NCBI GenBank assembly: GCA_043759735.1
Contig: JAYUQC010000001.1
Coordinates: forward strand, 1-6,230
DNA: 6,230 nt
Source: CAISIP01 sp043759735
GTDB taxonomy: Bacteria > Pseudomonadota > Gammaproteobacteria > Burkholderiales > Burkholderiaceae_C
Direction: 5' to 3'
Shown here: piece after piece, positions 1-6,230 of the stretch
Layout of the letters: every line of letters starts with the position of its first letter
Position numbering within the stretch: position 1 is the stretch's first letter
Position numbers and translations under genes: made by a program
The notes under the pieces: generated by a model
What the model was told of the DNA's origin: nothing
The model's database searches: none
The model's input: only the letters and a program-made list of their open reading frames with translations

Positions 1-1323
1 CTCTATTTCATTCTGGCGACGGTCCTGGTCCTGGCGGCGGCTGCGTCGTTGCACGGAAGTCGGTTTCCGGCGTACGGCAGAGGTTTCGCCGTGCTGGTCT
101 TGTTCTATGGATTGCTCGTCAAGCCATTGTTCGTCGCTTTGGCGCTGCCATCGGAAGAGTTCATCGCGGAGTTCATTCTGGCCCCCCTGTCTGTATCGGA
201 GTACTGGACAGGGTCCGTGTTGCTGCTCGGGTGCTACCTGCTGTTCGTCGTCGCGATGATCTCAACGAGCCACATGCTGCGCCGTGTGCGCCGCGACCGG
301 GCATCTAAGCGCGATATCCGGTTCGTGCTCGGTCGCAGTTGGGCATTGATGGCCATCGGCATGCTCGGGTTGGTCGCATTCTTTAGCCAGAACCTCGAGT
401 TGCTATTCGGCGCCAGCAAAAACATCCTGGCGACTGACGATCTGGCCGACTACAGTGGCAGCGGCGGCCTTCGATTGCTCAGCAGCATCCTGTATTTCAT
501 TCCCTTCCTGATGTTCGTGAACATCGGGGCCGGATACAAGGTGGCCAGTAGCTCGCGGTTGATGTGGACCGCGGTAATTGCGTGGGTTGCCTTCGGCTTC
601 TTCTCGGACCAGCGCGGCGCAATTCTTTTCTCGGTGTTTTCCTGGTTGATCGCCTATCGGATTTTCGTCGGCAAGATCGGGACGAGGCAACTGCTGGCCG
701 CTTCCGGCATCGCGCTGGCCATGGTGTTCGTTCGAACCGTATTGCGGCTGACCAGCGACGACGCCGGCCTGCTCGCCACGGCCAACGAGATTGTCGGTAA
801 CTACATCGGCCGCAACCTGGTGGAGAACGCCAAGACACTGATCATCATGAAGTCGATCCCGGAGCAACTGGCCTACGGCTACGGCAGTTCCTACCTCGAT
901 TCGATTCTGATCTTGATCCCGCGCGCGCTGTTCGCTGCAAAGCAGACCGTCAACCTGGACACCATCATCGGCATGTCGGTTTTCGGGTGCGAGGCATTCG
1001 GTGCCTGTGGCGTGCCACCGGGACTGATCGCCGAGTCGTATCTGAACTTCGGAATCGTCGGGCTGCCGTTCATGATGCTGCTGTGCGGCTGGCTGACCGC
1101 GTGGCTGGACTGGAAGGCCGCTGGGGGCACTGTGTTGTTCAGGACTCTTTATGCCGCCAGCTTCGTCTACTTCGGCCTGTCGGTGCTTGGGAGCAGCGTT
1201 TCGAGTTTCACGACGCAGGCGGTCATGCACGTCCTCGTCCTGGTCGTCGCCTACTTCATGTTGCGCCGGATCAGACGAGCGCCGGCGCTCAGCGCCACCC
1301 CCGGCTTGGTCGCCATGCCCTGA
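1..1323 (+). CDS. O-antigen polymerase (Wzy-like) membrane protein, 5' end missing
   Basis: Likely inner-membrane polymerase that joins lipid-linked oligosaccharide repeat units in the periplasm. The frame is open from base 1, and the first 16 visible codons encode a hydrophobic stretch (LYFILATVLVLAAAAS) that looks like a membrane helix. The first possible start inside the window, TTG at 49, would cut this helix off and has no ribosome binding site, so the real start is upstream. Counting from base 1, 440 residues are visible with roughly ten or eleven membrane segments, near 1-16, 28-49, 70-88, 113-128, 159-176, 188-203, 206-223, 231-246, 342-369, 380-400 and 406-423. A long polar loop (about 249-341) sits between the late helices, as is usual in Wzy proteins. 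It includes GYGSSYLDS and is followed by GVPPGLIAESYLNFG, a pattern resembling the family's P-x-G-x-x-x-E-x-Y-x-N-x-G signature. Wzy proteins diverge strongly, so the call rests on topology, this motif and the neighbours. An O-antigen ligase is the main alternative, but the ligase signature is not apparent. Confidence 0.8.
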   Translation, partial: LYFILATVLVLAAAASLHGSRFPAYGRGFAVLVLFYGLLVKPLFVALALPSEEFIAEFILAPLSVSEYWTGSVLLLGCYLLFVVAMISTSHMLRRVRRDRASKRDIRFVLGRSWALMAIGMLGLVAFFSQNLELLFGASKNILATDDLADYSGSGGLRLLSSILYFIPFLMFVNIGAGYKVASSSRLMWTAVIAWVAFGFFSDQRGAILFSVFSWLIAYRIFVGKIGTRQLLAASGIALAMVFVRTVLRLTSDDAGLLATANEIVGNYIGRNLVENAKTLIIMKSIPEQLAYGYGSSYLDSILILIPRALFAAKQTVNLDTIIGMSVFGCEAFGACGVPPGLIAESYLNFGIVGLPFMMLLCGWLTAWLDWKAAGGTVLFRTLYAASFVYFGLSVLGSSVSSFTTQAVMHVLVLVVAYFMLRRIRRAPALSATPGLVAMP

Positions 1324-1325
1324 CG

Positions 1326-2456
1326 ATGCCCATGCGTGTCATTTTCGATTCCCAAATTTTCTGTGCCCAGGAGTTCGGTGGCATCTCGCGCTACTTCGCC
1401 AGCGTGGCCGGAGAAATGCACGCGCGCAGCGACGTGCAGCCCTTGATTGTGGCGCCGCTACATATCAACGACTACGCGGCCAAGCTGCCCGATCGGCTGG
1501 TCTGGGGCCGCAAGATTGTTCGCCTGCCCGGAGCCAAGTCGTTGGCACGCGTGGTCAGCCTCCTGGGCTCAAGCGCCATTCAGCACCTGCGCCGTCCAGA
1601 GATCGTTCACTGGACGTACTACTACCCGACGCCAAGCCCCAGCCGGCGCTCGCGCAGTGTGCTGACGGTCTACGACATGATCCACGAGCGGCAACCCAGC
1701 GCCTTTGCCGCGAATGACCCGATCTCCCGTTGGAAGCGCGCTGCCGTTGCCAAGGCCGATCACATCATTTGTATCTCGCACCACACTCGAAAGGATCTGC
1801 TGGACATCCTGCAGGTGCCCGAACACAAGGTGTCCGTGACTCACCTTGGCTACGACGCCCTGACGCCTCTGTTGACGAATGAGTCGGCAACGCAGTTTCG
1901 ATTGCGCACGCTGGGCGTCGACAAACCCTATTTGCTGTATGTCGGAAGCCGCAGTGGCTACAAGAACTTCGACGGCCTGCTTCAGGCCTATGCGTCGTCG
2001 ATCTGGCTGCAAGACAACTTTCATCTGTTGTGCTTCGGCGGGGGAGGGTTCACCGAAGCCGAACATGCGCTGATCGCGCGCGCGCGACTGGACAGACAGG
2101 TGCTGCAAGTCGGCGGACCGGACACCGTTTTGGCGAGTTGTTACCGGCATGCGGCGCTGCTCGTTTATCCGTCACGCTACGAGGGTTTCGGGATTCCACC
2201 CTTGGAAGCGATGTCGATGGACTGCCCCGTCGCCTGCAGCAACACCAGTTCGCTTCCCGAAGTCGTCGGCGATGCTGCCGCCTGCTTTGACCCGGCGGAC
2301 CCGGACCATATCCGCGCGGCGCTGGAAGGCGCACTCGATACGCCGACTGCGCGCGGGTCACTCGTCGCGCGCGGCCGAGTTCGCATCAGCCAGTTTTCCT
2401 GGACCCGCTGCGCGCAAGAGACCATCAAGATCTACCAGGAGATTTCAGATTCATGA
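1326..2456 (+). CDS. GT4-family glycosyltransferase (mannosyl/rhamnosyltransferase-like)
   Basis: Predicted cytoplasmic GT-B-fold transferase that adds a sugar, probably from a GDP-sugar, to the lipid-linked repeat unit. The product is 376 residues. The N-terminal acceptor domain begins MPMRVIFDSQIF and carries GGISRYF (18-24), then YDMIHE (116-121) and ICISHHTRKDLL (148-159). The C-terminal donor domain starts at about 202 with YLLYVGSRSGYKNFDGLL and contains PSRYEGFGIPPLEAM (282-296), where Glu286 and Glu294 form the EX7E pair of GT4 retaining enzymes. GGISRYF together with PSRYEGFGIPPLEAM is typical of MtfB/WbpY-type mannosyltransferases. The adjacent GDP-mannose dehydratase makes mannose or a 6-deoxy derivative a plausible donor sugar, but the exact sugar cannot be read from sequence. 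The reading frame stays open back to 987, but starts there would lie inside the polymerase gene. ATG 1326 falls two bases after the polymerase stop; ATG 1332 is also possible. Neither has a clear Shine-Dalgarno, so translation probably depends on coupling to the upstream gene. Confidence 0.9.
   Translation: MPMRVIFDSQIFCAQEFGGISRYFASVAGEMHARSDVQPLIVAPLHINDYAAKLPDRLVWGRKIVRLPGAKSLARVVSLLGSSAIQHLRRPEIVHWTYYYPTPSPSRRSRSVLTVYDMIHERQPSAFAANDPISRWKRAAVAKADHIICISHHTRKDLLDILQVPEHKVSVTHLGYDALTPLLTNESATQFRLRTLGVDKPYLLYVGSRSGYKNFDGLLQAYASSIWLQDNFHLLCFGGGGFTEAEHALIARARLDRQVLQVGGPDTVLASCYRHAALLVYPSRYEGFGIPPLEAMSMDCPVACSNTSSLPEVVGDAAACFDPADPDHIRAALEGALDTPTARGSLVARGRVRISQFSWTRCAQETIKIYQEISDS
2437..2442 (+). 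promoter_or_regulatory. Ribosome binding site of the dehydratase gene
   Basis: AGGAGA inside the last codons of the GT4 gene, ten bases before ATG 2453. It is the best Shine-Dalgarno match at any junction in the window and supports the overlapping ATGA start. Confidence 0.75.
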
Positions 2457-3415
2457 GAGCGCTAATTTGCGGCGTCGGTGGGCAGGACGGTTCCTACCTG
2501 GCGCGCCTGCTGCTCGCCAAGGGCTACGACGTGTGGGGCACGTCGCGCGATGCGCAGATGGCCAGTTTTTCGAATCTGGAGCATCTGGGCGTTCGACAGT
2601 CCATCACGCTGAGGTCGATGGCGCCCAAGGACTTTCGCAGTGTCGTTAAGGTGCTTTACGACTGCGAGCCCGACGAGGTGTACTTCCTGTCCAGCCAAAG
2701 CTCCGTCGGGCTGTCGTTCGAGCAGCCGGCGGAGACTCTGGAAAGCATCTGCATCGGCACATTGAACGTGATGGAAGGGATACGCATGCTGCGTAAATCG
2801 GCTCGGCTGTACCACGCTGGTTCGAGCGAATGCTTCGGCAGCGTCGCACAAGCGGCGGCCGACGAAAGCACGCCGTTCGCACCTCGCAGCCCCTATGCGG
2901 TGGCCAAGTCATCGGCCCACTGGCTGGTTCGGAACTACCGCGAGGCCTATGGCCTGTTTGCCTGTAGCGGGATCCTCTTCAATCATGAGTCACCACTGCG
3001 ACCGGCCCGCTTTGTCACCCGCAAAATCGTCGCCGCCGCGAGCCGCATTGCCCGGGGCTCCAACGAACGCCTCGTGCTCGGACGCCTGGACATCGTTCGA
3101 GATTGGGGTTGGGCGCCTGAATACGTCGAAGCCATGTGGCTGATGCTGCAAAGCCCGACCCCACGCGACTTCGTTATCGCCACAGGTGAGGCCCACTCGC
3201 TGGAGGCATTCGTAGCGGCCGCATTCGTGGCTGCTGACCTCGACTGGAAAGACCATGTCGACTCCGACCGCGAGCTATTTCGTCCGACGGATCTTGCCTG
3301 GAGCCAGGGCAATCCCGAACTCGCCGCGCGCGAACTCGGGTGGAGGGCGAGGCGCCACATGCAAGACGTCGTTCAGGCCATGATGGCTTCCGAGATGGGA
3401 GTCAGCCCAGCATGA
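2453..3415 (+). CDS. gmd: GDP-mannose 4,6-dehydratase, short form
   Basis: Converts GDP-D-mannose to GDP-4-keto-6-deoxy-D-mannose in the cytoplasm, the branch point for GDP-D-rhamnose, GDP-L-fucose, GDP-perosamine and related sugars. The product is 320 residues, close to the short Gmd of the Pseudomonas A-band cluster and shorter than the E. coli type (about 370). Family marks run in order: Rossmann motif GVGGQDGSYLARLLL (7-21), PDEVYFLSSQSSVG (73-86), the SSE segment (124-126), PRSPYAVAK (144-152) with the Tyr148/Lys152 pair, FNHESPLR (176-183), FVTRKI (187-192), the LD-x-x-RDWG region (212-219), DFVIATGE (239-246) and LFRP (275-278). The catalytic Thr of classical Gmd is Ser124 here; Glu126 is kept. 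The usual Arg-Arg after the second strand, which helps bind NADPH, reads Ser-Arg (31-32). The start ATG overlaps the previous stop and has AGGAGA ten bases upstream. No GDP-keto-sugar reductase adjoins it. A related GDP-sugar dehydratase or reductase of the same subfamily cannot be fully excluded. Confidence 0.9.
   Translation: MRALICGVGGQDGSYLARLLLAKGYDVWGTSRDAQMASFSNLEHLGVRQSITLRSMAPKDFRSVVKVLYDCEPDEVYFLSSQSSVGLSFEQPAETLESICIGTLNVMEGIRMLRKSARLYHAGSSECFGSVAQAAADESTPFAPRSPYAVAKSSAHWLVRNYREAYGLFACSGILFNHESPLRPARFVTRKIVAAASRIARGSNERLVLGRLDIVRDWGWAPEYVEAMWLMLQSPTPRDFVIATGEAHSLEAFVAAAFVAADLDWKDHVDSDRELFRPTDLAWSQGNPELAARELGWRARRHMQDVVQAMMASEMGVSPA
3397..3401 (+). promoter_or_regulatory. Ribosome binding site of the GT2 gene
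   Basis: GGGAG inside the 3' end of the dehydratase gene, ten bases before ATG 3412. It supports that start over the longer open frame reaching back to 3340. Confidence 0.6.
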
Positions 3416-4185
3416 CAGCCCTCAAAGTCTCGGTCATCACCGTCGCATACAACAGCGCAGGCACGATCTGCGACACCTTGCGCTCGGTGGCGGCGCAGAC
3501 CCACCCGAGCGTTGAGCACCTACTCGTCGATGGTGCGTCGAGCGATGCCACGATGAGGGTCGTCGCCATGCATGGATCGCACCTCGTAAGGGTGGTGTCG
3601 GAACCCGACCGCGGGATCTACGACGCGATGAACAAAGGGATCCGCCTGGCGACGGGCGACGTCGTCGGCTTCATCAACTCCGATGATTTCTATCCGGCGC
3701 CCGATGTGATCGCCAGGGTGGCGGCGGCGTTATCTGCCGACCCGAAACTCGAAGCGGTCTATGGCGACCTGTGCTATGTGAGGCAGGACCAGCCCTCGCA
3801 GATCGTGCGCTACTGGCGATCCTCGTCGTTCGTACCGGGGCTGTTCGCGCGCGGGTGGTGTCCGCCGCATCCGACCTTGTTCGTGCGCCGCGAGGTGTTC
3901 GAACGCTTCGGGACCTTCGACCTGAACTACCGGATCGCCGCCGACATGGAACTGATGGCACGTCTCATCGAGGTGCACCGGATCCAGGTCCGCTATATCC
4001 CGCAGGTGCTCGTGCATATGCGCATGGGCGGTACGACCAATCGGAGCCTGGGCAACATCCTGCAGCAAAACCGCGAGATCTGGCGCGCGCTCAAGGCGCA
4101 CCGGCTCAATCCCTCGCTGCCGTCGTTCATCCGCGGTAAGCTGGTTTCGCGTGGGCGGCAATTTCTCGTGCGCCCGGCGGAATGA
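3412..4185 (+). CDS. GT2-family glycosyltransferase
   Basis: Predicted cytoplasmic GT-A-fold inverting transferase that adds one sugar of the repeat unit. The product is 257 residues, a normal length for a single-domain GT2 enzyme without membrane helices. Motifs in order: VSVITVAYNSAGTICDTLRS (6-25), the strand and nucleotide-binding loop; LLVDGASSDAT (37-47); SEPDRGIYDAMNKGI (63-77), which marks the WcaA/WcaE-like branch; GFINSDD (86-92), whose NSDD takes the metal-binding DXD role; PPHPTLFVRREVF (151-163); and AADMELMARL (176-185), placed where the catalytic-base Asp/Glu motif of GT2 enzymes lies. The frame stays open 24 codons upstream to 3340, but that stretch lies inside the dehydratase gene. 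ATG 3412, overlapping the dehydratase stop and preceded by GGGAG ten bases upstream, is the natural start. Donor and acceptor sugars cannot be told from sequence. Confidence 0.92.
   Translation: MTALKVSVITVAYNSAGTICDTLRSVAAQTHPSVEHLLVDGASSDATMRVVAMHGSHLVRVVSEPDRGIYDAMNKGIRLATGDVVGFINSDDFYPAPDVIARVAAALSADPKLEAVYGDLCYVRQDQPSQIVRYWRSSSFVPGLFARGWCPPHPTLFVRREVFERFGTFDLNYRIAADMELMARLIEVHRIQVRYIPQVLVHMRMGGTTNRSLGNILQQNREIWRALKAHRLNPSLPSFIRGKLVSRGRQFLVRPAE
4176..4181 (+). promoter_or_regulatory. Possible ribosome binding site deciding between ATG 4182 and ATG 4188
   Basis: GGCGGA lies directly against ATG 4182, too close to serve it, but six bases before ATG 4188, a workable spacing. The match to the Shine-Dalgarno consensus is imperfect and the region is GC-rich, so this is only moderate support for the shorter reductase product. 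Confidence 0.4.
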
Positions 4186-5144
4186 CGATGGCCACCGTGC
4201 TCGTCACGGGGGCGAGCGGTTTCGTCGGGCGTGCCGTCGTCGGCAGGCTGCTGCGCGACAGCTTCGGGGTGCGAGCGGCGGTGCGCACACACCCGGAGGC
4301 GGTACCTGCCGGTGCCCATGCCTTCGGTGGGCTGGAACTCGGCGGCGGCCCGGGATGGTCGGCTGCGCTGGATAGCGTCGATGCGGTCATTCACTGTGCT
4401 GCACGCGTGCACGTCATCCGCGATGCCGCTACGCACGCGCTGACGGAGTTCCGGCGCGTCAACGTCGAAGGCACTCTGGCGCTGGCGTCGCAGGCCGCCG
4501 TGGCGGGCGTCAAGCGCTTCGTATTCGTCAGTTCGATCGGAGTCAACGGTGCCGAGACGTTTGCCCGCGCCTTCCAGGCCGACGACGTGCCGGCGCCGCA
4601 TTCGCCGTATGCACAGTCAAAATTCGAGGCAGAGCGGGCCTTGCGCGAGTTGGCCGATCGCACCGGCCTCGAACTGGTCGTCGTGCGCCCGCCCCTGGTA
4701 TACGGGCCCGACGCGCCCGGCAATTTCGGCATCTTGATGCGCGCCCTGCACCGCGGTGTGCCGCTGCCCTTTGCCTGCGTGCGCAACGCGCGCAGCCTGG
4801 TCGCACTCGACAACCTTGCGGACCTGTTGCTGCGCAGTGTTTCGCATCCCGCTGCGGCGGGCCAGACCTTTCTCGTCAGTGATGGCGAGGATGTGTCCAC
4901 GCCGATGCTGCTGCGGCGCGCGGCAACTGCCCTGGGTAGCCGTGCGCGCCTGCTGCCGGTGCCCGTGGCGTTGCTGCGGGGTTCGGCCCGGCTGCTTGGC
5001 CAGGCGACGGCAATGCAAAGCCTGTGCGCGTCGTTGCAGGTCAACATCGAACCGACGCGCGCGCGACTCGGCTGGGCGCCCCTGTTCACGTTGGATCAGG
5101 CGCTCGCCGATGCTGCCCGGTGGTACCTGGATAGCCGACGCTGA
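4182..5144 (+). CDS. NAD(P)-dependent UDP-sugar 4-reductase/epimerase, WbpV/WbpK-like
   Basis: Extended short-chain dehydrogenase that probably reduces UDP-2-acetamido-4-keto-2,6-dideoxyhexose to UDP-D-QuiNAc or UDP-D-FucNAc, the sugar nucleotide used by the next gene's product. The product is 320 residues, usual for the family. The Rossmann motif is GASGFVG (10-16); VIHCAARVHV (69-78) is close to the AARVHV seen in WbpV, WbpK and WreQ relatives; FVSSIGVNG (115-123) supplies the catalytic Ser; SPYAQSK (141-147) carries the Tyr143/Lys147 pair; RPPLVYGP (169-176) follows. The C-terminal substrate region includes SLCASLQVNIEPTRARLGW (280-298), again typical of the WbpK/WbpV group. ATG 4182 overlaps the preceding stop, but ATG 4188 (318 residues, MATVLVTG) is better spaced from the GGCGGA at 4176-4181 and may be the true start. 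The choice between QuiNAc and FucNAc cannot be made by eye. A generic UDP-glucose 4-epimerase is less likely given the motifs and the neighbouring WbpL-like gene. Confidence 0.85.
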   Translation: MTMATVLVTGASGFVGRAVVGRLLRDSFGVRAAVRTHPEAVPAGAHAFGGLELGGGPGWSAALDSVDAVIHCAARVHVIRDAATHALTEFRRVNVEGTLALASQAAVAGVKRFVFVSSIGVNGAETFARAFQADDVPAPHSPYAQSKFEAERALRELADRTGLELVVVRPPLVYGPDAPGNFGILMRALHRGVPLPFACVRNARSLVALDNLADLLLRSVSHPAAAGQTFLVSDGEDVSTPMLLRRAATALGSRARLLPVPVALLRGSARLLGQATAMQSLCASLQVNIEPTRARLGWAPLFTLDQALADAARWYLDSRR

Positions 5145-5186
5145 GCGCGCAGAAGACGCTTTGCCACGGCAGAATCACGCCTTCGG
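5145..5186 (+). other. 42-base spacer between reductase and WbpL-like gene
   Basis: This is the only real intergenic space in the window. I see no convincing terminator hairpin, promoter or Shine-Dalgarno in it. It is too short to suggest a break in the operon, although it does end the run of overlapping junctions. Confidence 0.6.
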
Positions 5187-6224
5187 ATGACCCCTGTCTT
5201 CTTCACTGCGCTCGTTCTGCTTGGCGCCGCCGCGACCTGGGCGCTGACCTCGGCGGTGCGGGGCTATGCCTTGCGCTCCAATCTGTTGGACCACCCCAAC
5301 GAGCGCAGTTCGCACAGCGTGCCGACGCCGCGGGGCGGCGGTGTCGCGATCGTCGCTTCGTTTCTGCTCCTGACGCTTGCCCTCGGCGTAGCCGGAAGGA
5401 TTGGCGCACTGCTTTGCATTGCCATCCTCGGCGGCGGTGCCATCGTGGCAACGCTGGGCGTTATCGACGACCGCTGGCAGGTACCGGCGCGCTGGCGCTT
5501 TCTCGGTCACTCTGCGGCAGCGGCCTGGGTGCTGGGGTGGATGGGTGCGCTCCCGCCCGTTCCTGCCCTCGGCTTCGTCGTCGACTTGGGGCTGGCGGCG
5601 GTTTTGCTATCGGCCCTGTTCCTGGTCTGGTCCATCAATCTCTTCAACTTCATGGACGGCATCGACGGCATCGCGAGCATCGAGGCGATCACCGTCTCGC
5701 TCGCGGGCGCCCTGGTGTGGTGGCTGGTGCGCCCGGGCGGCGATTGGCCGGTGGCGGTGCTTCTGGCGGCGTCGGTCACCGGCTTCCTGATCTGGAACTT
5801 CCCGCCGGCGCGCATCTTCATGGGTGACGCGGGCAGCGGCTTCCTCGGTCTGATGGTGGCGACGCTGGCGCTGTGGAGCGGCCGGACCGACGCTCACCTT
5901 TTCTGGTCCTGGTTCATCCTGCTCGGCGTCTTCATGGTCGACGCCACCACCACCCTCGTCCGTCGCGTCCGCCGGGGCGACAAATTCAACCAAGCTCACC
6001 GCAGCCACGCTTACCAGTACGCGGCCCGCAAACACGGCTCGCACAAGAAGGTCTCGCTCGCCTGCGGCTTCATCAATATCGTGTGGTTGCTGCCGATCGC
6101 AGTCCTCGTCGCAATGCGAAAATTGGACGGGGCCGTGGGCGTCATCGTCGCCTACACGCCGCTGGTCTGGCTGGCGTTCCACTACAAGGCGGGCGCGCGG
6201 GCCGATCAAGGGGCACTCGGCTGA
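5187..6224 (+). CDS. wbpL: Undecaprenyl-phosphate sugar-1-phosphate transferase, WecA/WbpL family
   Basis: Integral inner-membrane enzyme that starts repeat-unit synthesis by moving a HexNAc-type sugar phosphate from its UDP form to undecaprenyl phosphate. The product is 345 residues, in line with WbpL (about 340) and with many hydrophobic segments, beginning FFTALVLLGAAATWAL. Family marks in order: DHPNERSSHSVPTPRGGG (35-52); VIDDRW (92-97) with the Asp94/Asp95 pair of the MraY/WecA superfamily; NLFNFMDGIDGIA (151-163), the catalytic Asp region; PARIFMGDAGSGFLG (207-221); and HRSHAYQ (271-277), where WecA has its HIHH motif. The HRSHAYQ form, with RKHGSHKKV after it, favours the WbpL type over true WecA, so QuiNAc or FucNAc is the probable sugar, agreeing with the reductase just upstream. 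ATG 5187 is the first usable start and has no good Shine-Dalgarno. The gene is complete, with its TGA six bases before the window end. The symbol indicates family, not proven specificity. Confidence 0.92.
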   Translation: MTPVFFTALVLLGAAATWALTSAVRGYALRSNLLDHPNERSSHSVPTPRGGGVAIVASFLLLTLALGVAGRIGALLCIAILGGGAIVATLGVIDDRWQVPARWRFLGHSAAAAWVLGWMGALPPVPALGFVVDLGLAAVLLSALFLVWSINLFNFMDGIDGIASIEAITVSLAGALVWWLVRPGGDWPVAVLLAASVTGFLIWNFPPARIFMGDAGSGFLGLMVATLALWSGRTDAHLFWSWFILLGVFMVDATTTLVRRVRRGDKFNQAHRSHAYQYAARKHGSHKKVSLACGFINIVWLLPIAVLVAMRKLDGAVGVIVAYTPLVWLAFHYKAGARADQGALG

Positions 6225-6230
6225 TCGAGC

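Noticed and set aside
49..51. TTG at 49 as the start of the polymerase gene
   Set aside because: The frame is open upstream to base 1 and encodes a membrane helix there, with no ribosome binding site before the TTG; the start is more likely outside the window.
403..1230. Long minus-strand open frame (275 codons) opposite the polymerase gene, and similar ones opposite the later genes, such as 3993-4601, 4391-5089 and 5607-6209
   Set aside because: The translations are low-complexity strings rich in Arg, Gln, Asp and His with no recognisable domain. They lie wholly opposite well-supported genes, as expected from GC-rich codon bias.
987..1325. 113-codon upstream extension of the GT4 glycosyltransferase reading frame
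   Set aside because: It overlaps the polymerase's conserved C-terminal half in another frame and is Arg-rich without family similarity, while the GT4 fold begins normally at MPMRVIFDSQ from ATG 1326.
2075..2086. CG dinucleotide tract (six CG units), with a similar five-unit tract at 5056-5065
   Set aside because: Both lie inside coding sequence and encode Ala-Arg runs in GC-rich genes; no repeat family or regulatory role is supported.
1..6230. Search for CRISPR arrays, insertion sequences, tRNA, rRNA, attachment sites or a novel defence system
   Set aside because: Coding sequence fills the window almost completely with recognisable polysaccharide genes; I saw no regularly spaced repeats, terminal inverted repeats, transposase motifs or cloverleaf-like segments.

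Overview
The window is an interior piece of a surface-polysaccharide (O-antigen type) gene cluster. It carries six genes, all on the + strand and packed head to tail with almost no non-coding DNA. The GC-rich sequence, the strong preference for G/C in third codon positions, and the pairing of a WbpV/WbpK-like sugar reductase with a WbpL-like initiating transferase suggest a proteobacterium. A beta- or gammaproteobacterium (Burkholderiales, Rhodocyclales, Pseudomonas or Xanthomonas relatives) seems most likely. This placement is an inference; no rRNA or species marker is present.

Layout: 1-1323 is the 3' part of a multi-spanning membrane protein that looks like an O-antigen polymerase (Wzy type); its start lies upstream of the window. 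1326-2456 is a GT4-family (GT-B fold) glycosyltransferase. 2453-3415 is a GDP-mannose 4,6-dehydratase of the short bacterial form. 3412-4185 is a GT2-family (GT-A fold) glycosyltransferase. 4182-5144 is an NAD(P)-dependent sugar-nucleotide 4-reductase/epimerase of the WbpV/WbpK kind. 5187-6224 is a WecA/WbpL-type undecaprenyl-phosphate sugar-phosphate transferase. Three junctions are ATGA stop/start overlaps and a fourth has a 2-base gap. Only the last junction has a spacer (42 bases), so the genes look like one translationally coupled operon.

How the genes fit together (family knowledge plus inference): the reductase would finish a UDP-linked 2-acetamido-2,6-dideoxyhexose (QuiNAc or FucNAc). 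The WbpL-like enzyme would load that sugar phosphate onto undecaprenyl phosphate to start each repeat unit. The dehydratase would supply GDP-4-keto-6-deoxymannose for a GDP-linked 6-deoxyhexose such as D-rhamnose. The two glycosyltransferases would extend the unit in the cytoplasm, and the Wzy-like protein would polymerise flipped units in the periplasm. A flippase (Wzx), the 4,6-dehydratase that feeds the reductase (WbpM type) and a reductase for the GDP-keto sugar are not in the window and would have to lie outside it.

Hand counts on single 60-base lines show GC of about 53-62% at several points in the first four genes and about 72-80% in the last two. This fits a serotype-variable cassette joined to a more conserved, host-like flank. 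I see no mobile element, CRISPR array, tRNA, rRNA, riboswitch or clear terminator, and nothing that amounts to an undescribed system; the interest lies in details of a recognisable pathway.
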